This document shows positions 50,393 through 58,319 of a stretch of DNA of 64,000 bases, one piece after another. The DNA comes from Gluconobacter cerinus. Its GTDB lineage: Bacteria > Pseudomonadota > Alphaproteobacteria > Acetobacterales > Acetobacteraceae. The stretch is from contig NZ_BEWM01000004.1 in the NCBI RefSeq assembly GCF_002723935.1, positions 1 through 64,000 of the forward strand, in the 5' to 3' direction. The stretch's first letter is position 1. The number at the start of each line of letters is the position of its first letter. The notes beneath the pieces were generated by a model, which was given only the letters and a program-made list of their open reading frames with translations, had not been told where the DNA came from and searched no databases. Both the position numbers and the translations under genes were made by a program.

Positions 50393-51477
50393 TTTCTCCC
50401 TAGCGCTGGAATGAGGCAGAGGTCACTTCCCTGTCTCCTTCTGCACAATTAAACTATTTTGTTAAAACTAAATGCAGGTGTTGTGATAAACAATATCAGT
50501 CGTTCCAATTCTTGTTATGGACTTATTGACGCCAATTATTCAAATTCATGTTTTTAATATATGTTTTTTGATCGAGAAAGGCGCGTTCGACACGAGATTG
50601 ACCCACTGAGTTTTCAGTATTTGATCTAAGCATCGGGAATGGGAGGCGGCTTTTTCCTATGAACCTTTGAGGCTGAAGTCTTTTTTCCAGATAAACTGGC
50701 TCGACCACTGTCGTTTCCAACTGTTGAGACGCACGAAATTTCCGATCGTTGAAAATGCAAAATTTATAGAAAAAATGATATAACGATATTTGTCGACGGG
50801 ATTGTCTTAGCTTGGCGGTGCAGAATTTTTGCACCCATCCCCAGAAAGACACTCAATTGCGGCCTGTTTTCTTCAGTGTCTCTGCGCTGTTTTGCGCGGA
50901 TTTTATTTTCATGGGGTGCCTAGCCAATGCAAAAGGGCCAACCCTGCTCCTGTCAGGTCGCTTTAGAAAATAAAGACGAAGAGTTTTATTTCTTATTTCC
51001 CATAAATAACGTTTTCACGTTTTTACTTTTTCCCACTGCGTGAAGTAGAGGGGCCAACTAATCAATAGAACCTGAACCTAATTTGGTTTTCGTAATTTCC
51101 CTGAAGTCGCTCAGTTACTGAATGCTGCACCCATCCGGGTGAAACGGGCTGTCAGACAGTGAAAACACTCCCATGATTTTCACAATCAATGTGGCTTTAT
51201 AATCGCTAGATGCCTTGGACAGATTATAGAAAATTTTTTCCAGAAAACTTTATAATTAATAAAACCAATAAATACACTTATCAAAAATACGATTTTACAT
51301 CTTCTGGCTCCGTCCGTTTTTCAGGCTTGCGGGGTCCAAAAATCCTCATATTCCCCAAATTTTTCCCTCTCAAAAGGCGGTGCGGCCACAAAAAATACGA
51401 ATTGACTTTATGACTTAATTAAATTTATAACATTCGAACTTAATATAATTAAGAAAACAAATGTGAGGTCGGCACCA
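50393..51477. other. AT-rich intergenic region of about 1.1 kb
   Basis: No coding frame is convincing here. Near 50413-50437 a GAGGCAG/CTGTCTC imperfect hairpin may end the ghrA transcript. GGTGCA (50817-50822) and TGCACC (50830-50835) form a perfect short hairpin. The last 300 bases before cydD are very AT-rich. No FNR-like TTGAT-N4-ATCAA box was found. The 109-codon minus-strand frame at 50523-50852 lacks recognisable domains. Confidence 0.5.
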
Positions 51478-53160
51478 ATGTCTGGGGGTAGGGTTTCGGG
51501 CATTTCAGAAGTCACACGCAAGGCATCACCGACGTTGGCTATCGCGGTCGCATTGGCGGCAGTGGCGGCTGTCCTGCTGGTCTTGCAAATGGGGCTTCTG
51601 GCGCAACTCGTGGATGACCTTGCCTTCAAAGGCTTGTCGATTAACGCAGATGCTAGGCCGTTCGTTGGTTTTCTTTGTGTCGCACTCATGCGCGGTTGTG
51701 TGCAGTGGGTTTCGGATATGGCAGGAGAGGTGGCTGGTCAGAGAGCGGTTACTCTCTTCCGCCAAGAAATGATCCGGCATGTGTTCCGAGTGGGCCCAGT
51801 CGGGCTGCAAGGCATGGAGACCGGGCGCCTTGCAACATCTCTGACGGATGGCGTAGCGGCCTTTCAGCCCTACATTGCGCAGTATATTCCACGCGCCGCG
51901 GCAATGGTTGTTCTGCCTCTCCTCATCTTGGCAGTCGTGGCAGGGCTGGATGGATGGAGTTTTCTGATCCTGGCTGTGACGGGGCCACTAATACCGGTTT
52001 TTATGGCTCTGGTTGGTTATAGCGCTCAAAGCCTGATGGATCGGCAGTGGACGCGGCTTCTGCTGCTTGGTGCGTCTTTTCTAGACGCAGTGCAGGGACT
52101 GACAACGCTTCGTCTGTTTGGGCGCGCGCAGGAAAGCGTGAAAATGGTGCAGTCCATGGCAGAGGCGCACCGGCTGGCGACGATGCGTGTCATGCGCGTT
52201 GCGTTTCTGACATCTGCTGTTCTGGAGTTCTTTTCCAGCCTCGCGGTCGCGCTTGTAGCAATAGTTCTCGGCTCGCGTCTGCTCTCAGGGCATGTCGATT
52301 TTTACACAGCCTTCTTTGTTCTGCTGCTGGCTCCAGAGTATTTTGCACCACTCCGTAATTTTTCTGCCAGCTATCATGCTCGTCAGAACGCACTGTCTGC
52401 CATGGACGGGCTTATGGCATTCATGCGTCTTCCGGAACTCTGTGTCGACCGGGGCAAGAACCCTCATCAGGCCACGACAGGGGCACCTGAAAAGCTCATT
52501 TTCAATGATGTTTCCGCTGGCTACGGACAGGGTCCAAACGTTCTGTGTGGTATTTCCTTTACTGCTCATCGCGGCACCATTACGGCGGTAACGGGTGCCA
52601 GTGGTAGCGGGAAGACCACGCTTTTGCGGGTTCTGCTCGGGGTGATGCCAGTCCGAGCTGGCGGTATTGTCGCCGTTGATAGTACGGGCAACCACATTGC
52701 CGCGCAGAACTGGCGTATTGGTTGGGTTCCGCAGTCTCCATGTCTTCTAAACGGGACAATTCGGGACAATCTGCATCTGGCAAATCCGGATATTGATGAT
52801 GCCGGGCTGCGGTCTGTTGCGGCTTTGGCTGGAGTCCTCTCCTTTATCGACGCATTACCCGACGGATTAGATACCGTAGTGGGCGATCGTGGCACGGCGC
52901 TGTCTGGTGGCGAGATCCGGCGGCTGGCGTTGGCGCGCGCGTTGATGAATGCGCCGGATATTCTGGTTTTTGACGAGCCAACCGCTGATCTGGACGCGAC
53001 GAATGCAACCATGATTGCAGCCGCCATCAAACCCCTGGCAGCCGGTCGCATTGTGATCGCGGTCTCTCATCGCCCAGACATTATCAATCAGGCCGACCAG
53101 GTTCTTCACCTTCCAAAAGGTGTCATCCAGTCCCATGAAATTCAGCGAGCTGTAGCATGA
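51478..53160 (+). CDS. cydD: ABC exporter subunit CydD
   Basis: A 560-residue half-transporter: six membrane segments in the first 300 residues (with TDGVAAFQPYIAQYIPR, typical of CydD) and an ATPase with Walker A GASGSGKTT (about 372), signature LSGGEIRR (about 475) and Walker B ILVFDEPTADLD. With CydC it exports cysteine/glutathione and is needed to assemble cytochrome bd. ATG 51478 has GAGG nine bases upstream. The stop overlaps the cydC start. Confidence 0.92.
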   Translation: MSGGRVSGISEVTRKASPTLAIAVALAAVAAVLLVLQMGLLAQLVDDLAFKGLSINADARPFVGFLCVALMRGCVQWVSDMAGEVAGQRAVTLFRQEMIRHVFRVGPVGLQGMETGRLATSLTDGVAAFQPYIAQYIPRAAAMVVLPLLILAVVAGLDGWSFLILAVTGPLIPVFMALVGYSAQSLMDRQWTRLLLLGASFLDAVQGLTTLRLFGRAQESVKMVQSMAEAHRLATMRVMRVAFLTSAVLEFFSSLAVALVAIVLGSRLLSGHVDFYTAFFVLLLAPEYFAPLRNFSASYHARQNALSAMDGLMAFMRLPELCVDRGKNPHQATTGAPEKLIFNDVSAGYGQGPNVLCGISFTAHRGTITAVTGASGSGKTTLLRVLLGVMPVRAGGIVAVDSTGNHIAAQNWRIGWVPQSPCLLNGTIRDNLHLANPDIDDAGLRSVAALAGVLSFIDALPDGLDTVVGDRGTALSGGEIRRLALARALMNAPDILVFDEPTADLDATNATMIAAAIKPLAAGRIVIAVSHRPDIINQADQVLHLPKGVIQSHEIQRAVA

Positions 53161-54842
53161 CGGAGCTTCAGTATGCCTTTCGCCTGATTGCAGTTGCGCG
53201 GGGGAAGATGATCTTTGGTTTTTTCCTTGCCTGTCTGGCAGCTCTCTCCGGGTTCGGGCTGCTGTTTCTGTCGGGATGGCTGATTGCCGCTGCGGCCGCG
53301 GCGGGTCTGGGTGGCATAGTAACGCGCAATCTTTTCAACCTCTTTTTGCCTGCGGCGGGCGTACGGTTTTTTGCGACCGCCCGCATCCTGACACGCTACG
53401 GGGAACGACTGGTAACGCATGACGCAGTACTGGAAAGTGTCAGGGTTCTGCGGGCTCGGGTGTTTGAACGCCTGATCCCGCGTTCGACTCTCCTGACAGA
53501 CCACCGCAGCGGGGATGTTCTAGGAAGACTGGTATCCGATACCGAGATTGTCGGCCAGTTCCCGATTAATGCGCTTATGCCATTCGGCGTGGCGGCAATC
53601 TGCGGGACGGTCAGCGTTGTCATCATATCCGTGTTCTCACTGCAAGCCGGGCTGCTTCTGGCTCTGGCGCTGTTGCTCAGTGGAATGGCTGTACCAGTTC
53701 TTGTTGGCCGAAAGGTTGATAATGACATGGAGCGCCTGGCAGGGCTGGGCGACAATTTCCGTGCGGATCTCGTGGAAGCTGTGCAGTGTGCTGGCGATAT
53801 CACTCTGTGTGGCGCAGCTGTACGGACGGTAGAGGCGCTGAATGCCACGCAGTCTCTCTTCGGCAAGACGCAGTTGCGTTCTCTCGCATGGTCGCATGCA
53901 TCGCGGCAGGCAGGGGCTTTTATAGCGGCCCTGGCAGTTGCTGGGGTGCTGATGATCGGTGCGCGCGCTTTGCAATCCGGAGCCCTGAGTGCTCCCGAAC
54001 TGCCTATGCTCATCCTGGGGGCCTTGGCGGCAATGGAGTTTGTTTCGGGCGTCGTTCCGGCCCGGCAGGCTCTGGCTCGGGCGCGGGTTTCAATACGTCG
54101 CCTCATGACACTGTGCGAGGCGCCTCTGCCTGTTGCTGAAGCGGCAAACGTTTGGGAAGGCGCTGATTTCACTCGGCTTGTTATGCGGGACGTCCGGTTT
54201 GGTTATGCCGGTAGCCGGAAGATAGTACTGGAGGATTGCTCCCTAAGCATCCACGCCGGAGAGCGTGTTGGGATTGTCGGGCCTTCAGGGGCAGGAAAGA
54301 GCTCTCTTATTCGTCTGCTGCTTCGGCTGGAAGAGTATCAGTCGGGTTCCATCCATTGGGGTGGAGCTAATCTGAAACAGCTCGATACGCAGGCGCTTTC
54401 AACGCAGATCAGCGTTCTGTCGCAGGATTTTCATCTGTTTCAGGGCAGTGTCCGCCGCAATTTATTGCTTGCTCGCTCAGATGCAACTGACGAGGACATG
54501 TGGGCGGCATTGTCCAGCGCCTGCGTCTTCGAGGAAGTCCGGCTTATGGAAAACGGGCTGGATACCCTCGTCGGTGAGCACGGTATGCGACTGTCTGGGG
54601 GGCAGGCGCGGCGTCTGGCCGTTGCGCAGATTATCCTGCGTCGTCCGCGCTGGGTCATTCTGGATGAACCGACCGAAGGACTGCCTCCTGAAAAAGGCAG
54701 AGACCTGATCGCGTTCCTACTGGCAGCGCTGCCCCAGGCAACAGTGCTCTGCATCACCCATCGCCCCGAGCCGCTGGAGTTCATGCGGCGTGTTCTGCGA
54801 CTGGAAGACGGCCGACTTCATGAACGGGAGGGACTGCCGTGA
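53157..54842 (+). CDS. cydC: ABC exporter subunit CydC
   Basis: A 561-residue partner of CydD. Six membrane segments, then an ATPase with Walker A GPSGAGKSS (about 375), signature LSGGQARR (about 480) and Walker B WVILDEPTEGLP. The EGLP D-loop is close to the EGLD of CydC proteins, with Pro in place of Asp. The ATGA overlap with cydD indicates coupled translation. It is followed by cydA after 71 bases. Confidence 0.92.
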   Translation: MTELQYAFRLIAVARGKMIFGFFLACLAALSGFGLLFLSGWLIAAAAAAGLGGIVTRNLFNLFLPAAGVRFFATARILTRYGERLVTHDAVLESVRVLRARVFERLIPRSTLLTDHRSGDVLGRLVSDTEIVGQFPINALMPFGVAAICGTVSVVIISVFSLQAGLLLALALLLSGMAVPVLVGRKVDNDMERLAGLGDNFRADLVEAVQCAGDITLCGAAVRTVEALNATQSLFGKTQLRSLAWSHASRQAGAFIAALAVAGVLMIGARALQSGALSAPELPMLILGALAAMEFVSGVVPARQALARARVSIRRLMTLCEAPLPVAEAANVWEGADFTRLVMRDVRFGYAGSRKIVLEDCSLSIHAGERVGIVGPSGAGKSSLIRLLLRLEEYQSGSIHWGGANLKQLDTQALSTQISVLSQDFHLFQGSVRRNLLLARSDATDEDMWAALSSACVFEEVRLMENGLDTLVGEHGMRLSGGQARRLAVAQIILRRPRWVILDEPTEGLPPEKGRDLIAFLLAALPQATVLCITHRPEPLEFMRRVLRLEDGRLHEREGLP

Positions 54843-54913
54843 TCCGACGATGATGCACGCCGGATACCGGCCTTTCGTTCCTTTTTCTGTCCTGTTCACA
54901 GGAGGATCCCATC

Positions 54914-56515
54914 GTGGATTTCATTAACCCGCAGGTCGTCGATCTTTCGCGTCTCCAGTTCGCGCTGACGGCCCTTTACCACTTCATGTTTGTGCCTTTG
55001 ACGCTTGGGCTGACATTTATGCTGGCTGCAATGGAGACAGTGTATGTTGTTACCGGCCGAAAGATTTACCGGGACATGGCCCAGTTCTGGGGCAAGCTGT
55101 TTGGTATTAACTTTGCCATAGGTGTTGCAACCGGCCTGACCATGGAATTCGAGTTCGGCACCAACTGGTCCATGTACTCGCATTTCTTTGGGGACATGTT
55201 CGGTACGCCGCTCGCCATCGAAGGTTTGATGGCCTTTTTCATGGAATCCACTTTTGTGGGTCTTATGTTCTTTGGCTGGGATCGCCTCAGCAAACCTGGA
55301 CATCTGGCCATCACTTATCTTGTGGCGCTCGGATCCAACCTTTCCGCCCTCTGGATCCTGATTGCCAATGCCGGAATGAACGTGCCTGAAGGCGCGCATT
55401 TCGATGCAGATACGATGCGCATGCAGTTTGACAGCTTTGTGCATGTTGTCTTCAGTCAGGATGCGCAGGCCAAGTTTGTGCACACTTCAGTGGCTGGCTA
55501 TGTGGCCGCGTCCATGTTCGTCATGGGGATCAGCGCATTCTACCTGCTTCGTGGACAGCATCGTGAACTGGCCGCCCGGTCTTTCCGTATGGCCGCCCTG
55601 TTTGGCATCATTTCATCGGTTGCCGTTATTACGCTCGGCGATGTGCTGGGCCGGATGGACTACGAAAAGCAGCCAACGAAAATCGCCGCCATCGAAGGTT
55701 TGTGGCACACGACGAAGCCACCTTACGAACCGTGGATCCTTGCAGCTCTTCCGGATGATGAAAAACAGGTCAACCACTTCGAAATTAATATTCCCTACGT
55801 TTTAACGCCACTGATCACGCACAGCTTCAATCAACCCGTTATAGGGATGTATGAGCTGGAAGAGCAGGCAGGCCCGCGCATTCGCTCCGGGATTATCGCT
55901 CTGACGGCACTCCGCCGTTATGGCGAGACGCATGACAAGGCTGATCTGAACCTGTTCAATGCTCATCAGGACGATATGGGTTTCGGCTTTCTTGCGACGC
56001 GCCATGCCCCTAATCAGGATGTGACGAATATCCCTGCGGATCAGCTTGATGCGGTCGTAAAGCAGACGCAGCCTGACATTCTGCCGAACGTGTTTGTGAC
56101 GTTCTGGTCGTTCCGGTTCATGGTTTTCCTTGGCGGCTATTTCTTCGCAATTTTTGCCGTGGCAGCGCTCCTGAGCCTGAAAAATCGACTTGAAGCCAAT
56201 CCATGGCTGCTGAAAGCAACCATGTGGTCCATTCCGCTGCCGATCCTGGCAACGGAATTTGGCTGGATCACTGCGGAAGCCGGTCGTCAGCCCTGGACCG
56301 TCTTTAATAAGCTGCCGACCTTCCTGTCTGCTTCAGGGCACAGCACGGGATACATGGTGTTCTCGCTGGCCGGTTTTGCGCTGCTTTACAGCGTGTTTAT
56401 CGCAGCTGAGCTCTACCTGATGTTCCGTTTTGCCCGCCTCGGTCCGGAAGAGCATGGAACGCATCACGACGAAACGGATGCTCTGCTGTCCCACTTCCAC
56501 GGGAGCCACGCCTGA
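54914..56515 (+). CDS. cydA: cytochrome bd-type ubiquinol oxidase subunit I
   Basis: A 533-residue membrane protein that binds the haems and oxidises ubiquinol. FALTALYHFMFVPLTLG carries the conserved His near the N-terminus, VHTSVAGYVAASMFVMG the second His, FWSFRFMVFLGGYF the Met ligand, and AEAGRQPW (about residue 455-462) the quinol-site motif. The start is GTG with GGAGG eight bases upstream. The relatively short loop before the C-terminal helices fits the cyanide-insensitive (CIO) type known in acetic acid bacteria. Confidence 0.94.
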   Translation: MDFINPQVVDLSRLQFALTALYHFMFVPLTLGLTFMLAAMETVYVVTGRKIYRDMAQFWGKLFGINFAIGVATGLTMEFEFGTNWSMYSHFFGDMFGTPLAIEGLMAFFMESTFVGLMFFGWDRLSKPGHLAITYLVALGSNLSALWILIANAGMNVPEGAHFDADTMRMQFDSFVHVVFSQDAQAKFVHTSVAGYVAASMFVMGISAFYLLRGQHRELAARSFRMAALFGIISSVAVITLGDVLGRMDYEKQPTKIAAIEGLWHTTKPPYEPWILAALPDDEKQVNHFEINIPYVLTPLITHSFNQPVIGMYELEEQAGPRIRSGIIALTALRRYGETHDKADLNLFNAHQDDMGFGFLATRHAPNQDVTNIPADQLDAVVKQTQPDILPNVFVTFWSFRFMVFLGGYFFAIFAVAALLSLKNRLEANPWLLKATMWSIPLPILATEFGWITAEAGRQPWTVFNKLPTFLSASGHSTGYMVFSLAGFALLYSVFIAAELYLMFRFARLGPEEHGTHHDETDALLSHFHGSHA

Positions 56516-56559
56516 AATGAACGTCCTTTTTCTTTCTTTGAAAAACCGGAGGGTCTGAC

Positions 56560-57699
56560 ATGGAGACCTATGCACTTCTCAAACTGATCTGGACGGGAAT
56601 TCTCGGTGTCCTGTTCATCGGGCTTGGCACCATGGTCGGGATGGATATGGGCGTTGGTACGCTGCTGCGGTTCGTGGGTCGTAATGACGGGGAGCGTCGG
56701 ACGGCGCTCAACATCATCGGCCCGCACTGGGACGGCAATCAGGTTTGGTTCATTCTCGGTGGTGGGGCGATTTTTGCGGCATTTCCCACACTGTATGGCA
56801 CGTCGTTTTCCGTCTTCTATGTTGTCATGATCCTGCTGCTGTTCAGCATGATCCTGCGCCCTGTGGCATTTGAATATCGTTCAAAAGCCGATAGCAGACA
56901 CTGGCGTGCAAGCTGGGACGTGACCTTCCTGATTTCCGGTTTTGTACCCATGTTCGTTTATGGCGCGGCATTCGGAAATATTCTCGAAGGAGTGGGCTAT
57001 CACTTCACCTGGACGGGCCAATATGTTCAGGATGAGTCTTTCCTGAGCTATCTGATCAATCCGTTTGCCATTCTGTGCGGCTTAATGTCCGTTGCCCTGA
57101 GTGTGCAGCAGGGCGGTGCAATGCTGATGCTGCGCTCGGAAAACCCGATTTATGGCCGAGCACGGGCTTATGGTTCCTTGGGTGGATTTGTAGCTGCTGC
57201 CTTGTTTGTCATTGGCGGTTTCTGGATCGCTCACGTGCCGGGTTTTGTTCTGACGTCCCTGTCTGATCCGGCAATGCCTGCCAACCCGCTCCATGGTCAA
57301 ACCGCGGCAATTCGCCCCGGTGCGTGGCTTGGCAATTACTATGCTCATCCGGTTCTCTGGCTGTTACCGGTTCTTGGTACGGTCTGCATGGTCGGTGAAG
57401 CGCTTCTTCTCCGTGCCAATCGTCCGGCCTTGGGGTGGTGGCTGGGCGTAGGGGCCTGGGCTGGAACGATCACGACGGTTGGGGCCGCGATGTTCCCCTT
57501 CCTGATGCCATCCACGACCGCACCCGATCAAAGCATCACGGTCTGGAACGGTACCGGAAGCCTTTATGGCCTGAGCTGCATGCTTGTTGTGGCGGTCATC
57601 TTTGTCCCGATTATCCTGAGCTACACGTCATGGTGCTACCATGTGATGCGTGGCCGTGTGCGGGTTCAGGACGTCATGAATGACTCTCATAGCTACTGA
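56560..57699 (+). CDS. cydB: cytochrome bd-type ubiquinol oxidase subunit II
   Basis: A 379-residue partner of CydA. The N-terminal segment LGTMVGMDMGVGTLLRFVGR and IGPHWDGNQVWFILGGGAIFAAFP are signatures of CydB, followed by about eight membrane segments. It starts 44 bases after cydA and its end overlaps the frame of the next small gene. Confidence 0.94.
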   Translation: METYALLKLIWTGILGVLFIGLGTMVGMDMGVGTLLRFVGRNDGERRTALNIIGPHWDGNQVWFILGGGAIFAAFPTLYGTSFSVFYVVMILLLFSMILRPVAFEYRSKADSRHWRASWDVTFLISGFVPMFVYGAAFGNILEGVGYHFTWTGQYVQDESFLSYLINPFAILCGLMSVALSVQQGGAMLMLRSENPIYGRARAYGSLGGFVAAALFVIGGFWIAHVPGFVLTSLSDPAMPANPLHGQTAAIRPGAWLGNYYAHPVLWLLPVLGTVCMVGEALLLRANRPALGWWLGVGAWAGTITTVGAAMFPFLMPSTTAPDQSITVWNGTGSLYGLSCMLVVAVIFVPIILSYTSWCYHVMRGRVRVQDVMNDSHSY

Positions 57700-57712
57700 G
57701 GAATTACGCTCC

Positions 57713-57910
57713 ATGAAAATCTTCAGATTGGCCGGCCTTGCTCTGGCCCTCGTTGTTGCGCTGCTGTTCGCCGTTTTTGTCGGCGATCAGGGACCTTGGT
57801 ATTTCGCATGGGTCATTGGAACGGTCATGATCGTTCTGATTTCCGGGGCTGGCGCCGTGCTTCTTGATGCTCAGGAAGACGGCGTTGCAAACACGGAGAA
57901 ACTGTCATGA
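57713..57910 (+). CDS. CydX-like small membrane subunit with an extra N-terminal helix
   Basis: A 65-residue protein with two hydrophobic helices. The second contains GPWYFAWVIGTVMIVLISGA then LLDAQEDG, which closely follows the CydX pattern (Trp-Tyr-Phe-Ala-Trp, helix, then acidic tail) of the small subunit that stabilises cytochrome bd. The first helix (LAGLALALVVALLFAVFVGD) is not part of typical CydX and may come from a DUF2474-like partner. ATG 57713 has GAGGAA upstream; the frame begins at 57680 within cydB. It is directly after cydB. Confidence 0.72.
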   Translation: MKIFRLAGLALALVVALLFAVFVGDQGPWYFAWVIGTVMIVLISGAGAVLLDAQEDGVANTEKLS

Positions 57911-58005
57911 TGGGTGATCTGGAAGGTGCTATCTTCTTCATCCCGTTCTTTTATATGGCTATTTATCTAGTGGCTTATGTCTGTATGAAAAGGCGTTTAC
58001 CATAG
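57907..58005 (+). CDS. 32-residue one-helix membrane microprotein after cydB
   Basis: The frame begins MMGDLEGAIFF and has a hydrophobic stretch (IPFFYMAIYLVAYVC) and a basic tail (MKRRLP), the topology of a single-pass inner-membrane peptide. Its ATG overlaps the upstream stop as ATGA, suggesting coupled translation. It resembles no named family that I recall, but position suggests an accessory subunit of cytochrome bd. Confidence 0.5.
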   Translation: MMGDLEGAIFFIPFFYMAIYLVAYVCMKRRLP

Positions 58006-58014
58006 GCAGACGGT

Positions 58015-58101
58015 TTATAACCGGGCCATGATCGCTGCTGCGCCGCAGATGGCTGAGAAATAGAGTGTCAGGCATCTATGGTAACGGATTACGGTATGTA
58101 G
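58015..58101 (-). pseudogene. C-terminal remnant of an IS5-family transposase
   Basis: The minus strand reads HTVIRYHRCLTLYFSAIC then GAAAIMARL and stop. This follows the well-known end of IS5/IS1031-type transposases, where a Y-D-R-C pattern is followed by a small hydrophobic helix. An in-frame stop lies just upstream, so only about 28 codons survive. The rest of the element is gone or scrambled, and no terminal repeats were found. Confidence 0.6.
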
Positions 58102-58227
58102 CTAGCTCCTGATCTGAGGGAGAGACTCTCCAAGCAGAGAGGTGCTAAGGCCCTGAAAAACAGGCGATAAGCTTTTTCAATCTGGCAGCCGTTCGTCTCG
58201 CGATCTGCGACGCCATATCGAAGAAAG

Positions 58228-58256
58228 CTGCGGACGAGTTATTTACTCGTCCGCAG
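58228..58256 (-). terminator. hairpin terminator of the TonB-receptor gene
   Basis: CTGCGGACGAG (58228-58238) pairs perfectly with CTCGTCCGCAG (58246-58256) around a seven-base AT loop. On the minus strand it lies 64 bases after the receptor stop and is followed by CTTTCTT. It could also stop readthrough from cyd. Confidence 0.7.
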
Positions 58257-58319
58257 GCAGTCTATTAAATTTCCCTAAATCATCGGAAATTTAAAATTAC
58301 AATAAATGAGCATCAAGAA

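Larger units (their letters stand above)
58006..58319. other. intergenic region with degraded IS sequence
   Basis: These 314 bases lie between the convergent cyd and TonB-receptor transcripts. They contain an IS5-type transposase tail and a strong hairpin, both listed separately. The section 58100-58225 shows further fragments in several frames but no intact gene. Confidence 0.5.

Noticed and set aside
50523-50852. 109-codon minus-strand frame in the gap before cydD
   Set aside because: Composition rich in Phe, Gln and Arg with no motif or ribosome site. I also considered an IS remnant, but saw no transposase pattern.
51014-51044. TTCACG / CGTGAA wide inverted repeat upstream of cydD
   Set aside because: Six-base arms separated by 19 bases in AT-rich DNA are expected by chance, and the spacing fits no regulator that I know for cyd.
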